A stretch of DNA of 64,000 nt, taken from NCBI GenBank assembly GCA_002787775.1, contig PCUW01000028.1, positions 62,739 to 126,738 on the forward strand. The letters are read 5' to 3'. The stretch's first letter is position 1; every line of letters starts with the position of its first letter. This DNA comes from Bdellovibrionales bacterium CG12_big_fil_rev_8_21_14_0_65_38_15. Lineage in GTDB: Bacteria; Bdellovibrionota; Bacteriovoracia; Bacteriovoracales; Bacteriovoracaceae. Positions 1-7,850 of this stretch are shown here, in pieces. Made by a program: the position numbers and the translations under genes. The notes under the pieces were generated by a model that was not told where the DNA came from, searched no databases, and saw only the letters and a program-made list of their open reading frames with translations.

Positions 1-453
1 TCCAGCGGCAATGTCTTTGTTCTTCGAATAAGTTAATTCAATCTTCTTTCCGATTTTCGTTTCTAAATATTTTTTAATTTTTTCTACATATTCTGCGTTT
101 GGAGTATCTTCTCCACCTTCAACAGTTCCTCTTAAGAAACCGCGCTTATCATCATCAATCACGATGACCTCTTTATAGATAAGTGGCAACAAACCAAGTC
201 TTCCTTCTTGTAATAAGAAGTTAAGAAAGTTTTTTGTTACCGCTGAAAGATTTAATTTATCCATTACGATCGATAAAACGCCTGATTTTTCTTCTTCAGT
301 AAAAACACCAAAGAACAATAGGCTTTCAAAGTCATTACTTTCATTAATGATTTCATTTAGTGAAGTTAGCTCATTCGCAACTTCCACTTTTTTATCTTCG
401 CCGATTTGAATCAACGCTTGGGCATATGCTTTTGCAACGATTGCTTCTTTCAT
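1..453 (-). CDS. atpH: ATP synthase F1 subunit delta, 3' part outside window
   Basis: Translation begins MKEAIVAKAYAQALIQIGED and continues with LNFLLQEGRLGLLPLIYKE and VIVIDDDKRGFLRGTVEGG, the typical alpha-helical N-domain and the conserved 'G..RG.V' C-terminal region of the F1 delta (OSCP) family. Delta links the F1 head to the peripheral b/b' stalk on the cytoplasmic face. The start ATG at 453 lies 7 bases after the stop of the b-subunit gene, so the two are cotranscribed. The reading frame is open to the window edge, so the last residues are missing. The alpha, gamma, beta and epsilon genes presumably follow outside the window (inference). Confidence 0.9.
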   Translation of the reverse strand, partial: MKEAIVAKAYAQALIQIGEDKKVEVANELTSLNEIINESNDFESLLFFGVFTEEEKSGVLSIVMDKLNLSAVTKNFLNFLLQEGRLGLLPLIYKEVIVIDDDKRGFLRGTVEGGEDTPNAEYVEKIKKYLETKIGKKIELTYSKNKDIAAG

Positions 454-460
454 TTAAACC

Positions 461-1000
461 TCAACGTCCAATTGTTTGAACAAGTTTTTGAGTTGCTTTA
501 TTTTGAGTGGCAACATTTCCACCAATCTTCTCGCGAGTCTTCTTGATGACTTCATCAACAAGGCTTTCGTTCAACTGCTTCGTTAATTGATCCATCTCAT
601 GCTCAACTTTACTTTGGGCATCGATTTTTAACTTTTCGATTGTATCAACTGTCTCTTGTGCAATAGCTGAAGCCAGCTGCTCGCTTTCAAGATTTGCTTC
701 AGAAATAACTTTTTCTCTTTCACGTTCAAAGCCAGACATTTTCTTTTGATAAGTTTCTAATTTAATTTGAGCTTCTTTATCTTTTTTCTCAGCTAGCTCA
801 TACGTTGATTGAACATCACTTGCTTGGCGATTGAATGTTTCACTAAGTGGTTTTCTAAGCTTAATTACTAAGAAAACAAAAAGTGCGACAAAGTTGATCG
901 CTGGCCAGATAAGATCCATTGGTGAGCCGTGACCAGCACTACCCGCTGCCACTGCGCTCATAGAGTTTGTTAAAAATAATAGTGCAATTATTTTGTTCAT
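461..1000 (-). CDS. atpF: ATP synthase Fo subunit b
   Basis: A 179-residue peripheral-stalk subunit. It has a signal-peptide-like N-terminus (MNKIIALLFLTNSMSAVAAG), a membrane helix (about residues 29-47, PAINFVALFVFLVIKL) and a long charged coiled coil to the C-terminus, as in b subunits that connect Fo to delta. I chose the ATG at 1000 because GGA lies 7 bases upstream; a TTG four codons earlier is possible. A cleavable-looking leader on a b subunit is also seen in b proteins of some delta-proteobacteria. It lies between the b' and delta genes, in the order b'-b-delta. Confidence 0.9.
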   Translation of the reverse strand: MNKIIALLFLTNSMSAVAAGSAGHGSPMDLIWPAINFVALFVFLVIKLRKPLSETFNRQASDVQSTYELAEKKDKEAQIKLETYQKKMSGFEREREKVISEANLESEQLASAIAQETVDTIEKLKIDAQSKVEHEMDQLTKQLNESLVDEVIKKTREKIGGNVATQNKATQKLVQTIGR

Positions 1001-1013
1001 TTTTAATTCCAAA

Positions 1014-1457
1014 TTATTGAATTAGTTTTTCTACAAGACCATCTGACAGTTGATCAGCATTTTTTAAAATAGCTTCTTTCTTAGAAGCAACTTCTTGCAT
1101 GAATTGTTGTCTTTTTGCTTCGACTTCATCTTCAAGCTCATCTTCGACTTTTTTAAGCTCTGTCTTTTGCTTGCTGAGTGCTTTTGCTTTTACTTCTGAA
1201 ACCTGGTTCATCGCTTGAGCGTTAACACTCTTCATTTTCTCTTCATATTCGCTAGCCATTTTATCGGCTTCGCCAAACTTAGCATCAGCTGCACCATCTA
1301 GCTTTGTTGTTTTGGCTTCTCTTAACTCCAAAACAAATTGCAACTTATCAAAGAATAAAGTTTTTAATAAAACGAACATAACGACGAAAACAATAAACTG
1401 GTGAGCGATGGTTTGATCGACTCCAAGTTGTTTAAAGATGACGACAATTTGATCCAT
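1014..1457 (-). CDS. atpF2: ATP synthase Fo subunit b' (second b-type subunit)
   Basis: A 147-residue protein starting MDQIVVIFKQLGVDQTIAHQ, with one hydrophobic segment (FIVFVVMFVLLKTLFF) and then about 110 residues of charged heptad-like coiled coil (KTELKKVEDELEDEVEAKRQ). This is the layout of the b/b' family, and the next gene is a second b-type protein, so the peripheral stalk is probably a b/b' heterodimer. The ATG at 1457 is preceded by AGGA at about 5 bases; an upstream ATG at 1493 has no ribosome-binding site. It is the first gene of the b'-b-delta cluster. Confidence 0.85.
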   Translation of the reverse strand: MDQIVVIFKQLGVDQTIAHQFIVFVVMFVLLKTLFFDKLQFVLELREAKTTKLDGAADAKFGEADKMASEYEEKMKSVNAQAMNQVSEVKAKALSKQKTELKKVEDELEDEVEAKRQQFMQEVASKKEAILKNADQLSDGLVEKLIQ

Positions 1458-1528
1458 GAATCCTGCCTTAACTAAGCTTTCTTTTGAAAGCATTTAGGAT
1501 GTGTATCTATGTGATTTTTAGCCACTAA

Positions 1529-1557
1529 TGAATAATAGAGAGGGGGTTTTTCGTCAA
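1529..1557 (-). promoter_or_regulatory. candidate sigma70 promoter for atpF2-atpF-atpH
   Basis: Read on the minus strand, TTGACG (1557-1552) is followed 17 bases later by TATTCA (1534-1529), or 14 bases later by TATTAT (1537-1532). It lies about 70 bases upstream of the b' start, in the gap separating this cluster from the bactofilin gene. Neither -10 candidate has both an ideal sequence and ideal spacing, so this is only a candidate. Confidence 0.3.
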
Positions 1558-1621
1558 GAAGATACGACGCCAGTCTCAAGAATATAGTAGTTATTTTAAA
1601 CGCGCTGCTCTTAACTCAAGT

Positions 1622-1960
1622 TTATTTCTTGTCGCGCATCTTGGTTGTGCCGTGGAATATAACGCCCTCCTCAACAACTAAACTAGGAGTAGTTATAGTT
1701 CCTTCAAACCTGGCTGGCTTAATAATCTCAACACGTGAGCTGGCCTTAATATTGCCCTTCACAGTACCTGATATAAGGATAACGTTGGCATTGATGTCAG
1801 CATTAACAACTGCACCCTCAGAAACGATGACAGTGTCGTTAGAAAAGATACTGCCATTAACAATTCCAGCTATGCGCGCCACGCCATTGAAAGAGAGGTT
1901 GCCTTCGAATTTACAACCCTCTTCAATAATTGCTGAAATATCACCTTGATCGCGCCTCAT
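1622..1960 (-). CDS. bactofilin (polymer-forming cytoskeletal protein)
   Basis: A 112-residue protein of the bactofilin (DUF583) family: a short disordered N-terminus, then a continuous run of short beta-strand repeats with regular Gly/hydrophobic spacing (FNGVARIAGIVNGSIFSND, VIVSEGAVVNADINANVI, ISGTVKGNIKASSRVEI). This is the right-handed beta-helix that self-assembles into cytoplasmic filaments without nucleotide. It is downstream of parA-parB in the same orientation; bactofilins are known to work with ParAB in some bacteria (Myxococcus BacNOP-PadC-ParAB), so a role in origin positioning is a reasonable inference. AAGGAAAATAA precedes the ATG. Confidence 0.93.
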   Translation of the reverse strand: MRRDQGDISAIIEEGCKFEGNLSFNGVARIAGIVNGSIFSNDTVIVSEGAVVNADINANVILISGTVKGNIKASSRVEIIKPARFEGTITTPSLVVEEGVIFHGTTKMRDKK

Positions 1961-1980
1961 TTATTTTCCTTGGCACTAAG

Positions 1981-1996
1981 TGGTCCCATAGGACCA
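1981..1996. repeat. palindromic repeat element after parB
   Basis: TGGTCCCATAGGACCA forms 6-bp arms (TGGTCC/GGACCA) around a 4-base centre, ending one base from the parB stop codon. It has no T-run, so it is not a typical terminator. Its core CCCATAGGACCA recurs as the unit of the five-copy repeat inside mnmE (6674-6792), suggesting a dispersed element. Confidence 0.5.
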
Positions 1997-1997
1997 A

Positions 1998-2927
1998 TTA
2001 GCTGCGTCTCGTCATTAAGTATTCGTAGATATCATTAAACTCTGCCTCATTATTAAACTTAAGGGCAATAGTTCCAGCACCGGCTTTGCTAGATTTGATT
2101 TGAAAATGAAAGCCAGTATTTTGCTCTAATTTTTGTCTTACCTGATCCACTCTTTCATCAAGGAATGGATTTTTCTTTGCTTCAGACACAGGCTTGATCT
2201 TAGTCTTCATGAGTTTTTCAAGTTCACGAACTGACAGTTGATCAGTGACTGCAATATTGGCCAAACGAATTGTTCTTTCACGGTCTTTTTCAGCAGCAAG
2301 AATTTTTGCGTGACCAAAAGATAATAATTCCTTTTGAGTCATTTCGATAACATCTCTAGGAAGTTTTAAAATTCTTAAATAGTTGGCAATGGTCGATCTT
2401 TCTTTTCCAAGTTTCTTGGCGACTTCATCTTGAGTCATTTGAAAGTCTTCCATTAATTGGAAATATGCAAGAGCCTCTTCAACACAGTTGAGGTCTGCGC
2501 GCTGAACGTTTTCAATGATCGACATGACCATCTTGTCTTTTTCAGTTCCACGCTTAACGACGACTGGCACCTGTGAAAGACCTGCTTTTTTGGCGGCTCT
2601 TAGTCTTCTTTCACCAGCGATCAATTCAAAATTTCCACCATCAAGTTGCATAACGATTAGGGGCTGAATGATACCGTTTTCAGTTATTGAGTTTGCAAGC
2701 TCTTCTAGGTTTTTTTCTTTAAAGATTTTTCTTGGCTGACCAGGATTAGCCTTAATGCGTGAAACATCGATCAACAATGGTGTGTTAACGATTTCAGTTT
2801 TTGTAATAATTCTTTCTTCTTGCTCTTGGCGATTCAATTCTTCTTTTAGCTGTTTGGCCAAAAGTTGATTTGGAGTATCTTGAATAAGAGAAGCGATTCC
2901 TTTACCGAGTGCTATTTTCTTTGCCAT
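1998..2927 (-). CDS. parB: chromosome-partitioning protein ParB
   Basis: A 309-residue DNA-binding CTPase switch that loads at parS. The N-terminal domain has GERRLRAAKKAGL (the CTP-binding GERRxRA motif, about residue 105) and ENVQRADLNCVEEALAY; the central helix-turn-helix is QDEVAKKLGKERSTIANYL; the C-terminal residues (from about 240) form the dimerisation domain, preceded by a charged linker. Length is typical. The start MAKKIALGKGIASLI matches the family's MxKxxLGKGLxALI leader. It follows parA by 25 bases, and three parS-type sites lie within about 3.4 kb upstream. Confidence 0.97.
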   Translation of the reverse strand: MAKKIALGKGIASLIQDTPNQLLAKQLKEELNRQEQEERIITKTEIVNTPLLIDVSRIKANPGQPRKIFKEKNLEELANSITENGIIQPLIVMQLDGGNFELIAGERRLRAAKKAGLSQVPVVVKRGTEKDKMVMSIIENVQRADLNCVEEALAYFQLMEDFQMTQDEVAKKLGKERSTIANYLRILKLPRDVIEMTQKELLSFGHAKILAAEKDRERTIRLANIAVTDQLSVRELEKLMKTKIKPVSEAKKNPFLDERVDQVRQKLEQNTGFHFQIKSSKAGAGTIALKFNNEAEFNDIYEYLMTRRS

Positions 2928-2952
2928 TGGACGATCCTTTTTAATTCAACTT

Positions 2953-3807
2953 TTAGTTTAATTGAGATTGAAGCTGTTGATCCAATCGTTCAATCCTTGG
3001 AACGTCGGGCAAATTATTTTCAATTTGTTGAGCTGCTCTTGTGCGCTCTCTTAATAGTAATTCTTTAGCAAGTGATAGATAGGCTTTTGATCCAGTTGAT
3101 TCAATATCGTAAAGAATGACTGGCTTGCCAAAACTTGGTGACTCAGAAAGTTTTACGTTTCTTGGAATCACAGTTTCAAAAACTTCCGTCGTGAAGTGAT
3201 TTCTAATTTCTTCTGAAACTTGCTTGTGCAGACTTACGCGTGAATCAAACATAGTCAGAAGAATGCCTTCCATACTTAGATTAGGGTTTAATGATGAACG
3301 AATTAAACGAACAGTGTTCATTAATTGCGCTAAACCTTCCATTGCATAGTATTCAGTTTGCAGTGGAACGATGAAGCTATTTGCAGCATTAAATGCATTT
3401 AAAGTTAAAAGGCCTAATGAAGGTGGGCAATCAATAATGATGTAGTCGTAATCATCTGCGACTGTCGCAAGTGCATTTTTAAGTTTTGCTTCACGTGCCA
3501 GAACACTAACAAGCTCAATCTCAGCGCCAATTAAATTATTGTCCGCCGGTGCAACATCTAGATGTGGTAATTCTGTTTTGTAGATACATTTTTTCAATGA
3601 GGCATTACCGATCAACGCATGGTAAATATTTGAATCTTCATGCTGCGCCTTGTCAAGGCCGAGACCAACAGAGGCATTTCCCTGAGGATCTAAGTCAATT
3701 AATAGGGTTCTCTTTTCAGCAACCGCTAAACAAGCCGCCAAATTGATAGAAGATGTAGTCTTACCTACTCCGCCCTTTTGATTGGCCATTGCAATAATTT
3801 TAGACAT
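2953..3807 (-). CDS. parA: chromosome-partitioning ATPase ParA/Soj
   Basis: A 284-residue ParA/MinD-family ATPase. It has the deviant Walker A KGGVGKTTSSINLA near the N-terminus, the DLDPQGNAS motif (about residue 40), and the Walker B region YIIIDCPPSLGLLTLNA (about residue 125). ATP-dependent binding to nucleoid DNA drives movement of ParB-parS complexes. About 30 extra C-terminal residues (NNLPDVPRIERLDQQLQSQ) go beyond the short Soj core. It is in the common order mnmG-rsmG-parA-parB. Confidence 0.97.
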   Translation of the reverse strand: MSKIIAMANQKGGVGKTTSSINLAACLAVAEKRTLLIDLDPQGNASVGLGLDKAQHEDSNIYHALIGNASLKKCIYKTELPHLDVAPADNNLIGAEIELVSVLAREAKLKNALATVADDYDYIIIDCPPSLGLLTLNAFNAANSFIVPLQTEYYAMEGLAQLMNTVRLIRSSLNPNLSMEGILLTMFDSRVSLHKQVSEEIRNHFTTEVFETVIPRNVKLSESPSFGKPVILYDIESTGSKAYLSLAKELLLRERTRAAQQIENNLPDVPRIERLDQQLQSQLN

Positions 3808-3844
3808 TTAGCTCTCCGGCTACGCGTGTGTGTGAGGTTAAAAA

Positions 3845-4489
3845 TTAAAGAAAGTCACTCGCATTGACAAGATTTTTCTTTAAGCCTGAAGGAATATATG
3901 TTCCACGTGGAACAACTTTAAAGCCCATAAGTCTCCGTTTTTCTGTTCCAGGAACATCAAAAAACTCATCTGATATTTGCATCCAATCCTTAATACCGCT
4001 TAAATCCTCTAATTGATCAAGGCCTGGGCCTTTATAGAAAAAAACTGTGATATTTGTTCCATGTGGAACAAATATTTTTGCCAGAAGATCTTTTATCTTA
4101 CCAACGGCCTTAAAGGTAATGACACAATCTCTGTCCATTAAAACTTCTTCGACTCTTTGGTGCATAGGACGAACATTTTTTAATTCAAGTCTTTCACAGA
4201 TCAAGCCTACGGCATCTGCCTTTTTTCTTTTCCCGTCGAATCCAACAAAATTATAACCTGGCTCTTTCCAAGCAAGTGGTACTAATGGAAATCCACCGCC
4301 AAACCCAATGTCTACGAGAAGCTTTTTATCTGCTAGCTCTTTTGCAAAGAATTTTGATTGTTCATAGGGAATGAGTGAATCGACGATCTGTTTATTGTAA
4401 AAATCTTCTTCATCTAGGATTCGAGTTAGATTTAATCCTGCAAGCTCACCTTTTAGAATGGCGAGATAATCCTGAGCTAGCTTTCTCAT
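3845..4489 (-). CDS. rsmG: 16S rRNA (guanine527-N7)-methyltransferase RsmG
   Basis: A 214-residue class I SAM methyltransferase that modifies G527 of 16S rRNA. It shows the SAM-binding motif LLVDIGFGGGFPLVPLAW (about residues 55-72; the family is usually D(I/V)GSGAGFPG), then an acidic-loop FVGFDGKRKKADAV and RPMHQRVEEV. Its ATG overlaps the mnmG stop by one base (TAATG), implying translational coupling. Two parS-like palindromes are embedded in the coding sequence, where they encode VPRGT and VPHGT. Confidence 0.95.
   Translation of the reverse strand: MRKLAQDYLAILKGELAGLNLTRILDEEDFYNKQIVDSLIPYEQSKFFAKELADKKLLVDIGFGGGFPLVPLAWKEPGYNFVGFDGKRKKADAVGLICERLELKNVRPMHQRVEEVLMDRDCVITFKAVGKIKDLLAKIFVPHGTNITVFFYKGPGLDQLEDLSGIKDWMQISDEFFDVPGTEKRRLMGFKVVPRGTYIPSGLKKNLVNASDFL
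3899..3914. promoter_or_regulatory. parS: parS site 1 (ParB-binding)
   Basis: TGTTCCACGTGGAACA is a perfect 16-bp palindrome matching the bacterial parS consensus TGTTNCACGTGNAACA. It lies inside rsmG, close to parA-parB. Confidence 0.9.
4055..4070. promoter_or_regulatory. parS: parS site 2 (one mismatch)
   Basis: TGTTCCATGTGGAACA differs from the perfect site at 3899 by one central base (CACGTG to CATGTG). It is 156 bp away in the same gene. The central change probably weakens ParB affinity (inference). Confidence 0.7.
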
Positions 4490-6324
4490 TATAGAAACTC
4501 GCTGGCTACAGTTACTAGGGTTGCGGGCCTAATACCTTCAATTCTTTTTAGAGCGCCAAATGTTGTTGGCCTATGCTCTTTAATTCTTTGCTTGCACTCG
4601 GTGGAAATATTGGCTGAAGTAAGAACCTTTTCCCAAATGATTCGCTTATTACCTAAATTGAGCAATCTGGCGTTTTCTTGATTCGCTCTATTAATATAAC
4701 CATCGTACTTAGTTGAGATAGCAACAGCACTAACTACACGCTGTTCAAAAACCAGACCTTTATTTGATAAGAAATCGCTTAATGCCAAGATTGGTCCACG
4801 AGTATCACTGCAAACAATCTCGCTAAGCTTTGAGTTGTTTCTTTCGCGTACGACGAAAGATTGAACCATGCCAAGAAGCAGATCATATTCCTGCATAAAA
4901 GAAGATATCTTCTTATCAATATCAAGGTCTAGGCCCAAAGATGTTCTATATTTGAACATTCTAACGATAGAATTATCTTCACGGATAGATAGACGGTTTT
5001 CTGATCTTGCAGTGAAGAGTCTATAAGGCTCATCTCGCTTTAAAGTAACAAGATCATCGATCAAGACACCAATATAAGATTCACGGCGATCTAAAACGAA
5101 AGGATCCATACCCTTAAGCGATAAAGCTGCATTGATGCCGGCAATTAATCCTTGGCCAGCAGCTTCTTCATAACCTGAAGTACCATTAACCTGTCCAGCG
5201 AAATATAAACCTGGTAGCTCACGGTATTGGAGCGAATGATCTAGCTCTAGTGTATCCACAACGTCATACTCGACAGCATAACCATATACATCGATCTCGG
5301 CAGACTCAAAGCCTTCAATAGATCTAACGAAATCAAGCTGAACGTCTTTTGGAAGGGAGCTTGAAATGCCGTTTGGATATATACTTTCTCCATCAAGTGT
5401 TTCTGGCTCTACGAAGACATGGTGTTCGTTTCTATCTGGATATCTAAAAGCTTTATCTTCAAGCGAAGGACAATATCTCGCGCCTACTGCTTTAATTTTA
5501 CCGTTGTACATAGGAGAGCGCTCTTTATTGGAGCGAACAGTCTCCATCGTCGTTGTATTGGTATGGGTGATATAACAAGGAACCTGAGTCAAGAAGCGAT
5601 CAGTTCTGGAGTGAAGAGAAGAAAAGTTCTCGGTCCTAGGGTCAGATTCTTGGGGAACCATTTTGGAGAAGTTTAGACTAGACTTTAAGAGCCTAGGTGG
5701 TGTTCCAGTTTTAAATCTAGTATCAAGAGTCTTGATTTGAGAAAAAAGATCCTTAAGTCCAACAGATTTATCACATCCGTGCCTTCCACCACTTAAAGAC
5801 TCGTCCCCAGTATGAAGTTTTCCATTTAAAAAAGTACCAGTGGTTACAATAAGCTTTTTTGAAGAAAGCTTTGACCCATCATCAAGGGAAACGATGAAAA
5901 GATCATTCGAATTAGATATAGAAACAGCTTTTTTGCGTACGATTGTTAAGTTTTGAAGACTAGATAAAGTCTCTTCAACAGTGGCGGCATAAATATCTTT
6001 ATCAACTTGAAAGCGAGTTGATTGAACAGCAGGTCCCTTTGATTCATTAAGGATTCGAACTTGAATGGCAGACTTATCAGCAATGATTGGCATTAGACCA
6101 CCAAGCACATCAATCTCACGTACGACTTGACCCTTTCCAACGCCACCAATAGAAGGATTGCAAGGTGTTGAACCAAGCATTACTCCAGGCATAGAAAGTA
6201 AGCCAATTTTCAAATCAAATTGATGAGCAATATGTGCGGCCTCTACACCGGCATGACCACCGCCAATAATGAGAATATCGAAATCCACAAAATTCTCCGA
6301 ATGTTCCACGTGGAACAAATGCAA
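4489..6324 (-). CDS. mnmG: tRNA uridine-5-carboxymethylaminomethyl modification enzyme MnmG (GidA)
   Basis: A 611-residue FAD protein that, with MnmE, makes cmnm5U34 in tRNA anticodons. It has the dinucleotide-binding GGGHAGVEAAHIA near residue 22, NPSIGGVGKGQVVREIDVLGG (the family signature, given here in part as positions), the PRLL region, and the C-terminal TFGALKRIEGIRPATL helical domain that contacts MnmE. Length is about normal (620). The first codons (MHLFHVEHSE) lie over a parS site. The gene follows mnmE by 58 bases and runs directly into rsmG. Confidence 0.97.
   Translation of the reverse strand: MHLFHVEHSENFVDFDILIIGGGHAGVEAAHIAHQFDLKIGLLSMPGVMLGSTPCNPSIGGVGKGQVVREIDVLGGLMPIIADKSAIQVRILNESKGPAVQSTRFQVDKDIYAATVEETLSSLQNLTIVRKKAVSISNSNDLFIVSLDDGSKLSSKKLIVTTGTFLNGKLHTGDESLSGGRHGCDKSVGLKDLFSQIKTLDTRFKTGTPPRLLKSSLNFSKMVPQESDPRTENFSSLHSRTDRFLTQVPCYITHTNTTTMETVRSNKERSPMYNGKIKAVGARYCPSLEDKAFRYPDRNEHHVFVEPETLDGESIYPNGISSSLPKDVQLDFVRSIEGFESAEIDVYGYAVEYDVVDTLELDHSLQYRELPGLYFAGQVNGTSGYEEAAGQGLIAGINAALSLKGMDPFVLDRRESYIGVLIDDLVTLKRDEPYRLFTARSENRLSIREDNSIVRMFKYRTSLGLDLDIDKKISSFMQEYDLLLGMVQSFVVRERNNSKLSEIVCSDTRGPILALSDFLSNKGLVFEQRVVSAVAISTKYDGYINRANQENARLLNLGNKRIIWEKVLTSANISTECKQRIKEHRPTTFGALKRIEGIRPATLVTVASEFL
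6302..6317. promoter_or_regulatory. parS: parS site 3 (ParB-binding)
   Basis: TGTTCCACGTGGAACA is identical to the site at 3899 and lies on the first codons of mnmG (encoding LFHVEH). It is 2.4 kb from the first site. Confidence 0.9.
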
Positions 6325-6382
6325 TTTCAGTGATTTATAGGCAAAAAAGAGGTCTTCGTCCAGTTATGTGAAAAACTTATCC

Positions 6383-7849
6383 TCATTTACCTATACAGAA
6401 ATTGTTAAAAATATGATGCAACACGTCATCGGGGGTAAATACACCTATAAGCTCTTGAGAAACATTAACAATTAGGGATAATTCTGAGGAAATAACAGCT
6501 ATGTCGTCGATAGTATTGAATAAATCTACAAATTTATTTATTTTCACTGATAAATCAATAATTAGCTCTCGCTGTCTTGCAACTAAAACTGGCTTGTTTT
6601 TAGTAAGAATATCATACTTATATCCAGCTAAAGTATTGATTATATGAAGTATATCGCCATAAAAGATGTCCGGTCCTATAGAACCATCAAATAATTGTGC
6701 CCCTATAGAACCAAAATCAATATTTGCCCCCATAGGACCAGAACTGCGATCTGCCCCCATAGAACCACCTTCAACTTGCCCCCATAGAACCATAGGTATT
6801 GAAGCTGAAAACTGTGACCGTAAATTGGAAAATTTAGACTTAAAATCCGGTGTATCAGCGTGAGTAAAAATAATGAGATCAATATCAACGTCGTTGAACT
6901 TATTTTCAAAATGAGAGTGAGGATTAACAATCAAAATTTTAAAAAAAGCGTTGTTGATTTGAAAGTGTGAGCGCTTGATACCCTCTTGCTCAATAACATC
7001 AACACCATCCCTAAGGCCTGCAGTATCGATGAGGCGAACTCGCCCTAAATCTAGAAGAAGTGATTCAGAAATATAATCACGAGTCGTTCCTTCAATAGAT
7101 GAAACGATAGAACGCTCATCGGCAACAAGATAATTAAAAACTGTGCTCTTACCAGCATTAGGAAGGCCGTATAAAACGATACTAGGCTCTAACAAAGAAC
7201 CAATAGGAGTTAAGCAGCGTTTTTCGAGATGAGAAATATCTGAATGAATTTTTTTTAAATGCTTATGTTGTAAATTCTTTATCTGTTCTTCACCGACGTC
7301 GTCAGAAAAATCAATCGATAATTCAACACTGGCAGTAAACTCTAATAATGATTTGTAAAGTTGATGATATTTTAAATACAACTCGCCATTAAGCTGAGAA
7401 AGCCCCTGCTCAAATAAAAAGTTAGAATCAGCAGATAAAAGTAAGTCTAAACCTTCAACTTGAGCAAGGTTGAGTTTTCCATTCTTAAAAGCTCTATAGG
7501 TAAATTCACCTGGTTGAGCTCTAGAAAAAGAAAATTGATTCACAATAAAAGAGATAATCCTTTCAACATGAACGATGTTTCCATGCAAAGAAATCTCAAG
7601 AACATTTTCACCGGTAAAGCTAAATGGCGTTGGAAAATATGTCACCAATACATCGTCTAAAACTTCTTTGGTATTTGAAAGAAGATTAAGATGAATTTGT
7701 TTGCGAGGAGTAAACTTAGAAACTGGCTTATCAAAAAAAGATTGTAGTGAATCCAGAGAATCGAATCCACTTAGTCTCAAAACCGCTAGACCCGCGTTTC
7801 CCTGCAAGCATGTGCTACAAGCAACGATGGGCCCAGTGGCATAATTCAT
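6383..7849 (-). CDS. mnmE: tRNA modification GTPase MnmE (TrmE), with repeat insertion in the G domain
   Basis: A 488-residue protein, against about 455 in the family. The N-terminal formyl-THF-binding domain (LRLSG, PGEFTYRAFKNGKLNLAQVEG) and helical region are normal. The G domain has G1 GLPNAGKS, G2 GTTRDYI and G3 DTAGLRDG; the protein ends FCIGK, the catalytic C-(I/L/V)-G-K tail. Two oddities: the G4 motif reads THAD rather than NKxD, and about 40 extra residues follow it, made of a nonapeptide repeat G-(S/P)-(M/I)-G-(A/P)-x4 encoded by the DNA repeat at 6674-6792. The gene abuts yidC and partners functionally with the adjacent mnmG. Confidence 0.95.
   Translation of the reverse strand: MNYATGPIVACSTCLQGNAGLAVLRLSGFDSLDSLQSFFDKPVSKFTPRKQIHLNLLSNTKEVLDDVLVTYFPTPFSFTGENVLEISLHGNIVHVERIISFIVNQFSFSRAQPGEFTYRAFKNGKLNLAQVEGLDLLLSADSNFLFEQGLSQLNGELYLKYHQLYKSLLEFTASVELSIDFSDDVGEEQIKNLQHKHLKKIHSDISHLEKRCLTPIGSLLEPSIVLYGLPNAGKSTVFNYLVADERSIVSSIEGTTRDYISESLLLDLGRVRLIDTAGLRDGVDVIEQEGIKRSHFQINNAFFKILIVNPHSHFENKFNDVDIDLIIFTHADTPDFKSKFSNLRSQFSASIPMVLWGQVEGGSMGADRSSGPMGANIDFGSIGAQLFDGSIGPDIFYGDILHIINTLAGYKYDILTKNKPVLVARQRELIIDLSVKINKFVDLFNTIDDIAVISSELSLIVNVSQELIGVFTPDDVLHHIFNNFCIGK
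6674..6792. repeat. five-copy minisatellite inside mnmE
   Basis: Copies of CCC(C/T)ATAG(A/G)ACCA start at 6674, 6701, 6728, 6755 and 6780: period 27 bp three times, then 25 bp. The four 27-bp-phased copies encode the nonapeptide repeat of MnmE; the fifth (MVLWGQ) is read one frame off. The core also occurs as the palindrome after parB (1981-1996). Confidence 0.85.
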
Positions 7850-7850
7850 A

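Noticed and set aside
1629-1949. 106-codon plus-strand frame
   Set aside because: It lies antisense within the bactofilin gene, whose protein is clearly conserved.
6674-6792. CRISPR-like array
   Set aside because: The units are 13-base cores in a coding minisatellite, mostly translated in frame in MnmE; there are no spacer-like unique segments of 30 bp and no cas genes.
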